Origin: Nocardioides sp. Root682
Lineage (GTDB): Bacteria; Actinomycetota; Actinomycetes; Propionibacteriales; Nocardioidaceae
Assembly (NCBI RefSeq): GCF_001427795.1
Contig: NZ_LMHJ01000002.1
Location: forward strand, 372,001 to 436,000
DNA length: 64,000 nucleotides
Reading direction: 5' to 3'
The notes under the pieces are model-generated. The model saw nothing but the letters and a program-made list of their open reading frames with translations, ran no database searches and was not told where the DNA came from. The position numbers and the translations under genes are program-made. Numbering within the stretch: the stretch's first letter is position 1; every line of letters begins with the position of its first letter. Of the stretch, positions 61,325 to 64,000 are shown piece after piece.

Positions 61325-62053
61325 GTGCGCAAGTCTCTCGGCTGGATCGGTCAGGTTGTCTCATGGCTCGTGATCCTCGGTGTGGTGGCTGTGCTGGCGG
61401 TCGCGGTGTTGGTACCGCGGCTCGCCGGTGCAGCTCCCTACACCGTGCTCACGGGTTCGATGAAGCCGAACTACCCGCCGGGCACGCTGGTGGTGGTCAG
61501 GCCGGTGCCGTTCGACGAGATCGCCGTCGGCGACGTGATCACCTACCAGCTCGAGTCGGGCAAGGCGACGGTGGTGACCCACCGGGTGACCAGGGTCAGC
61601 GCCCGGCTCGACGGCGAGAAGGTGCTCACGACACAGGGCGATGCCAACAACTCCCCGGATCCCGAAGGGGTCGAGGAGGTCCAGGTCAGGGGCCGGTTGT
61701 GGTACTCGGTCCCTTTCCTCGGACGCGTGAACAACGCACTCAACGGGGGCCAGCGACAGATTGCCGTGCTGATTGTCTCGGCGGGTCTCGTCGGGTACGC
61801 AGCCTTCATGTTCGTCGGGAGCTTCCGGGACCGGCGGCGCAAGAAGACGCAGGTCGTCGACGAGGTCGCTGAAGCACAGATCCACCGGGTGACAGAGCAG
61901 GTCGAGACCCACGGCAAGGGAGGGCAGGCCCGCGATGGCAGCTCCAACGCACGAGTCGCAGCCGCCGGAATCTTCGGACTCGTCGCCCTCGGCCTGGCTT
62001 ACCGCTTGATCAGGGCCCGGCGCGGCCGAACCACTGACCACACCCACCACTGA
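61325..62053 (+). CDS. sipW: SipW-type signal peptidase I, first copy
   Basis: This 242-residue membrane protease has an N-terminal helix (about 8-30), the catalytic Ser in VLTGSMKPNYPPGTLV, and His instead of Lys as general base in VVTHRVTRV. The TQGDANNSPDPE motif completes the ER/SipW-type pattern. A second helix (IAVLIVSAGLVGYAAFMFVG) is followed by a charged tail and a third hydrophobic segment. It sits directly after its probable substrate. GTG 61325 is the natural start. Confidence 0.9.
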   Translation: MRKSLGWIGQVVSWLVILGVVAVLAVAVLVPRLAGAAPYTVLTGSMKPNYPPGTLVVVRPVPFDEIAVGDVITYQLESGKATVVTHRVTRVSARLDGEKVLTTQGDANNSPDPEGVEEVQVRGRLWYSVPFLGRVNNALNGGQRQIAVLIVSAGLVGYAAFMFVGSFRDRRRKKTQVVDEVAEAQIHRVTEQVETHGKGGQARDGSSNARVAAAGIFGLVALGLAYRLIRARRGRTTDHTHH

Positions 62054-62117
62054 ACATCCCTCCCAGCTCATTCATCGAAGCCCACTCATCGAAGCCCCAG
62101 GACAAGGACTCGTCGTG

Positions 62118-62780
62118 ATGCGTCGCCTCGCAACCGTCGTCACCGCAGCCGTACTGGCTGTCGGGGCTGCGGCTGCGCCCGCGCACGCGAACGAGATCGG
62201 ACTCAGCGAGGACGGGGTGACCTGGTCGGACTCGCTGGTCGAGCCGATCTTCGAACCGGACTTCGTCTTCGTGCCGGGCGACGTCGAGGTCAGGAGCTTC
62301 AAGGCCCGCAATGACGGACCTTCCGACGGTGTGCTCACCGTCGACGTGATCGCCTCCGACCCCGATGACCTCCTGGCGAACGACGACTTCCTCGTCGAGG
62401 CACAGGTGGGCTCCGGTCCCTGGGTCAACGTCGAGCCGGGTTCGACCCGCGCCCGCACCGAGCTGAAGATCGCCCAGGGCGGTCAGACCGACGTCCGGAT
62501 CCGGGCGAGCTTCCTGTCCGCGTCGACCAGCCAGCTCGAGAGCATTCCCTTCAGCGTCCGCCTCACGATGTCCGAGGACAGCGACGTCGGCGGTGTCGAC
62601 GAGGGTGACGGCGACGGGAACGGCGGTGGCGATGTCGGCGGAGTGGACGACGGAGGCCTGCCGGACACCGGTTCCCCGATCGAGATGATGTACCTCTGGC
62701 TGGCCGCTGGCCTGATCGGAGCCGGTCTGGCGCTGGTCCTCCCGCGCCGCCGTCGCCGTGAGGAGGCCTCCTGTGTCTGA
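62118..62780 (+). CDS. LPXTG-anchored surface protein
   Basis: This 220-residue protein has a signal peptide ending AAPAHA, a beta-rich domain of about 130 residues (FVPGDVEVRSFKARNDGPSD, RTELKIAQGG), a Gly/Asp-rich flexible stretch and the sorting signal LPDTG, a hydrophobic helix and RRRRRE. A sortase would fix it to peptidoglycan. Its place between two SipW-type pairs suggests that it anchors or nucleates the secreted subunits. ATG 62118 or GTG 62115 may start it. It overlaps the next gene by 8 nt. Confidence 0.85.
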   Translation: MRRLATVVTAAVLAVGAAAAPAHANEIGLSEDGVTWSDSLVEPIFEPDFVFVPGDVEVRSFKARNDGPSDGVLTVDVIASDPDDLLANDDFLVEAQVGSGPWVNVEPGSTRARTELKIAQGGQTDVRIRASFLSASTSQLESIPFSVRLTMSEDSDVGGVDEGDGDGNGGGDVGGVDDGGLPDTGSPIEMMYLWLAAGLIGAGLALVLPRRRRREEASCV

Positions 62781-63360
62781 GCACCGCGCTCCGCGACAGG
62801 GCTGGTTCGGCCGCGGCCGGACCCGGGCGATCCTCTCCCTCGGCCTGCTGCTCGGGATGGGAGCCGTCGCGACCTCGGCGTACTGGACGGCCGAGGACAC
62901 CGTCACCACCGGACCCGTCAGCTCCGGTGCGATCCACCTCGACCTCGCCACCAACAACAAGGTCAAGCCCGAGGTCTACCCCTGGGCTGGGCTCTCCCTC
63001 AGCAACCTCGCGCCGGGCGCCTCCAAGGCTGCCGTGCTGCCCGTCACGAACAACAGCAGCGGTCATCTGAAGTTCTCCTACCGCATCCAGGCCGCAGCGA
63101 CCGGAACCACCCTGGGACCGCAGCTCCAGGTGACCGTCCGCCGTGGCGGTACCTCCGACGGCACGGCCTGCTCCGGAGGCACCCTGATCGGTGGCGCGAA
63201 TGCCACGCTCAACGGCTTCAACCAGCCGGCCGGCGCGAACCTCGCCCCGACCCAGTCCCACAACATCTGTGTCCAGGTGACGCGTACGGGCGTGGCTCTG
63301 CCGGGCAGCTCGACATCGAACGTCAGCTTCACCTTCCCTGCTACCCAGGTGCACTCATGA
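62773..63360 (+). CDS. SipW-type secreted protein B
   Basis: This 195-residue protein starts at GTG 62773, which has GAGGAGG 6 nt upstream. Its signal segment is AILSLGLLLGMGAVATSAYW followed by TAEDTVTTGPVSSGAIHLDL, the SipW-type pattern. The mature part is rich in Ser, Thr, Asn and Gly with two Cys (ACSGG, NICVQ) and resembles a beta-sandwich such as TasA-like subunits. Its TGA overlaps the next ATG, so it is made together with the second peptidase. Confidence 0.83.
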   Translation: MSEHRAPRQGWFGRGRTRAILSLGLLLGMGAVATSAYWTAEDTVTTGPVSSGAIHLDLATNNKVKPEVYPWAGLSLSNLAPGASKAAVLPVTNNSSGHLKFSYRIQAAATGTTLGPQLQVTVRRGGTSDGTACSGGTLIGGANATLNGFNQPAGANLAPTQSHNICVQVTRTGVALPGSSTSNVSFTFPATQVHS

Positions 63361-64000
63361 CGAAGACACTGCGTTTCGGACGCGAGGCACTTCTCTGGGT
63401 CGGGGGAGCGCTGGGCACCCTGTGCCTGCTGTCCCTGCTCGCCGGCTGGATGTTCAACGTCACGCCGCTGGTGTTCTCGTCCGGCTCGATGAGCCCCGCC
63501 TACGAGGCCGGCGCACTCGGGCTGGCGCATGAGGTGCCCGCACCCGACCTCGAGGTCGGCGACGTCGTGAGCGTGGTCAACGCGCAGGGCGACCGAGTGA
63601 CCCACCGGATCGTCGAGACCGTTCCCGTGGGCAACGGCTCCGTGCTGACCCTGCAGGGCGACACCAACAACGTCCCCGATGCCGAGGCGTACGCCGTCAC
63701 GTCCGCTGACCGCGTCTCCTTCGGGATACCGTACGCCGGCTACGTCCTCAACGCTGCCGCCAGCCCCTTCGGCCTGTTGGTCATCGCCCTGCTGGTCGGC
63801 GCAAGCATGTGGCTGGGCTTCGCCCGTCGCCAGGATCGCTCCAACGCCTCCGGGCCGGTCCGCACCCGAGCCCTCGTTTCGACGGGTGTCGTCGGAGTGG
63901 TCGCGGCCGGGGTCCTGCTCGGCGCCAGCGGACAGGCTCCTTGGGCGTTCACCTCTGCCTTCTGGACCGACACGGCCACCGCGACGACGACGGCCAGCAC
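63357..64000 (+). CDS. SipW-type signal peptidase I, second copy, partial
   Basis: The frame starts at ATG 63357 and is open to the right edge (214 codons seen). The catalytic Ser is in FSSGSMSPAYEAG, His in RVTHRIVETV, and LQGDTNNVPDAEA is the SipW-type third motif. After the second helix (FGLLVIALLVGASMWLGFA) the chain goes on with another hydrophobic segment and then AFTSAFWTDTATATTTAST, which looks like the post-cleavage part of a SipW substrate. The enzyme may thus be fused to a substrate-like domain; the rest lies outside the window. Confidence 0.87.
   Translation, partial: MTKTLRFGREALLWVGGALGTLCLLSLLAGWMFNVTPLVFSSGSMSPAYEAGALGLAHEVPAPDLEVGDVVSVVNAQGDRVTHRIVETVPVGNGSVLTLQGDTNNVPDAEAYAVTSADRVSFGIPYAGYVLNAAASPFGLLVIALLVGASMWLGFARRQDRSNASGPVRTRALVSTGVVGVVAAGVLLGASGQAPWAFTSAFWTDTATATTTAS

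Noticed and set aside
1..64000. CRISPR array, prophage or complete transposon
   Set aside because: No regularly spaced repeats with unique spacers, phage structural genes or intact transposase were seen.

Overview
The window is about 64 kb of very GC-rich DNA from an actinobacterium, most likely Nocardioides or a close relative in the Propionibacteriales. The evidence is GTC/CTC-rich codon use, frequent GTG starts and 4-nt ATGA/GTGA stop/start overlaps, many genes with a TANNNT -10 hexamer 6-7 nt before the start codon (leaderless mRNAs), LexA boxes of the CGAAC-N4-GTTCG type, a DUF3046 gene near recA-recX, and short REP-like repeats of the TCGAGTAG...TCGAGAC type that I associate with this genus. 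Naming the genus is inference.

Left third (1-24.5 kb): the 5' part of lhr; a class F-like sortase; a SigE-family sigma factor with a membrane partner; an MFS/TfoX pair; an operon of ArsR repressor, SRPBCC protein, DinB-like protein and hydrolase with two strong palindromes at its start; an NAD-salvage operon in which PncB and PncA form one open reading frame, followed by the regulator NrtR and preceded by a near-perfect 23-bp palindrome; an orphan adenine methyltransferase; and a translationally coupled histidine-utilisation operon (hutH-hutU-M20 amidohydrolase-hutF-hutI) with a divergent IclR regulator. No HutG is present; the M20 hydrolase is the likely substitute.

Middle (24.5-46 kb): recA-recX with an SOS box and a second damage-type promoter; PPK2; a HipA-like kinase/DUF3037 pair; a frameshifted DUF222/HNH gene with its own SOS box; an IS481-like end remnant; a Fic protein with a perfect 32-bp palindrome at its promoter; an assimilatory sulfur operon (sulfite reductase, zinc-ribbon protein, APS/PAPS reductase, sirohydrochlorin chelatase) preceded by a 29-codon leader peptide; glyA; a DcuS/DcuR-type two-component system with a DctA transporter; a phosphotransferase; a BrkB-family membrane protein; and a potassium channel.

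Right third (46-64 kb): a patatin-like lipase divergent from a metzincin-like protease whose N-terminus resembles payloads of extracellular contractile injection systems; a 69-codon SOS-boxed small gene; tRNA-Gly, -Cys and -Val genes; a class IV aminotransferase; a flavin monooxygenase with a divergent GAF-type regulator; a second tRNA-Val; thrS; a lipoprotein; TetR; HIT protein; a phosphatidylinositol-phosphate-type synthase; and pdxS. The right end is an accessory surface locus: two SipW-type signal peptidases, two SipW-type secreted substrates and an LPXTG protein. I think this is a fibre- or matrix-like surface system and it is the most interesting block. REP-like repeats lie inside or across three genes (pncB-pncA, the M20 hydrolase, the HIT gene).
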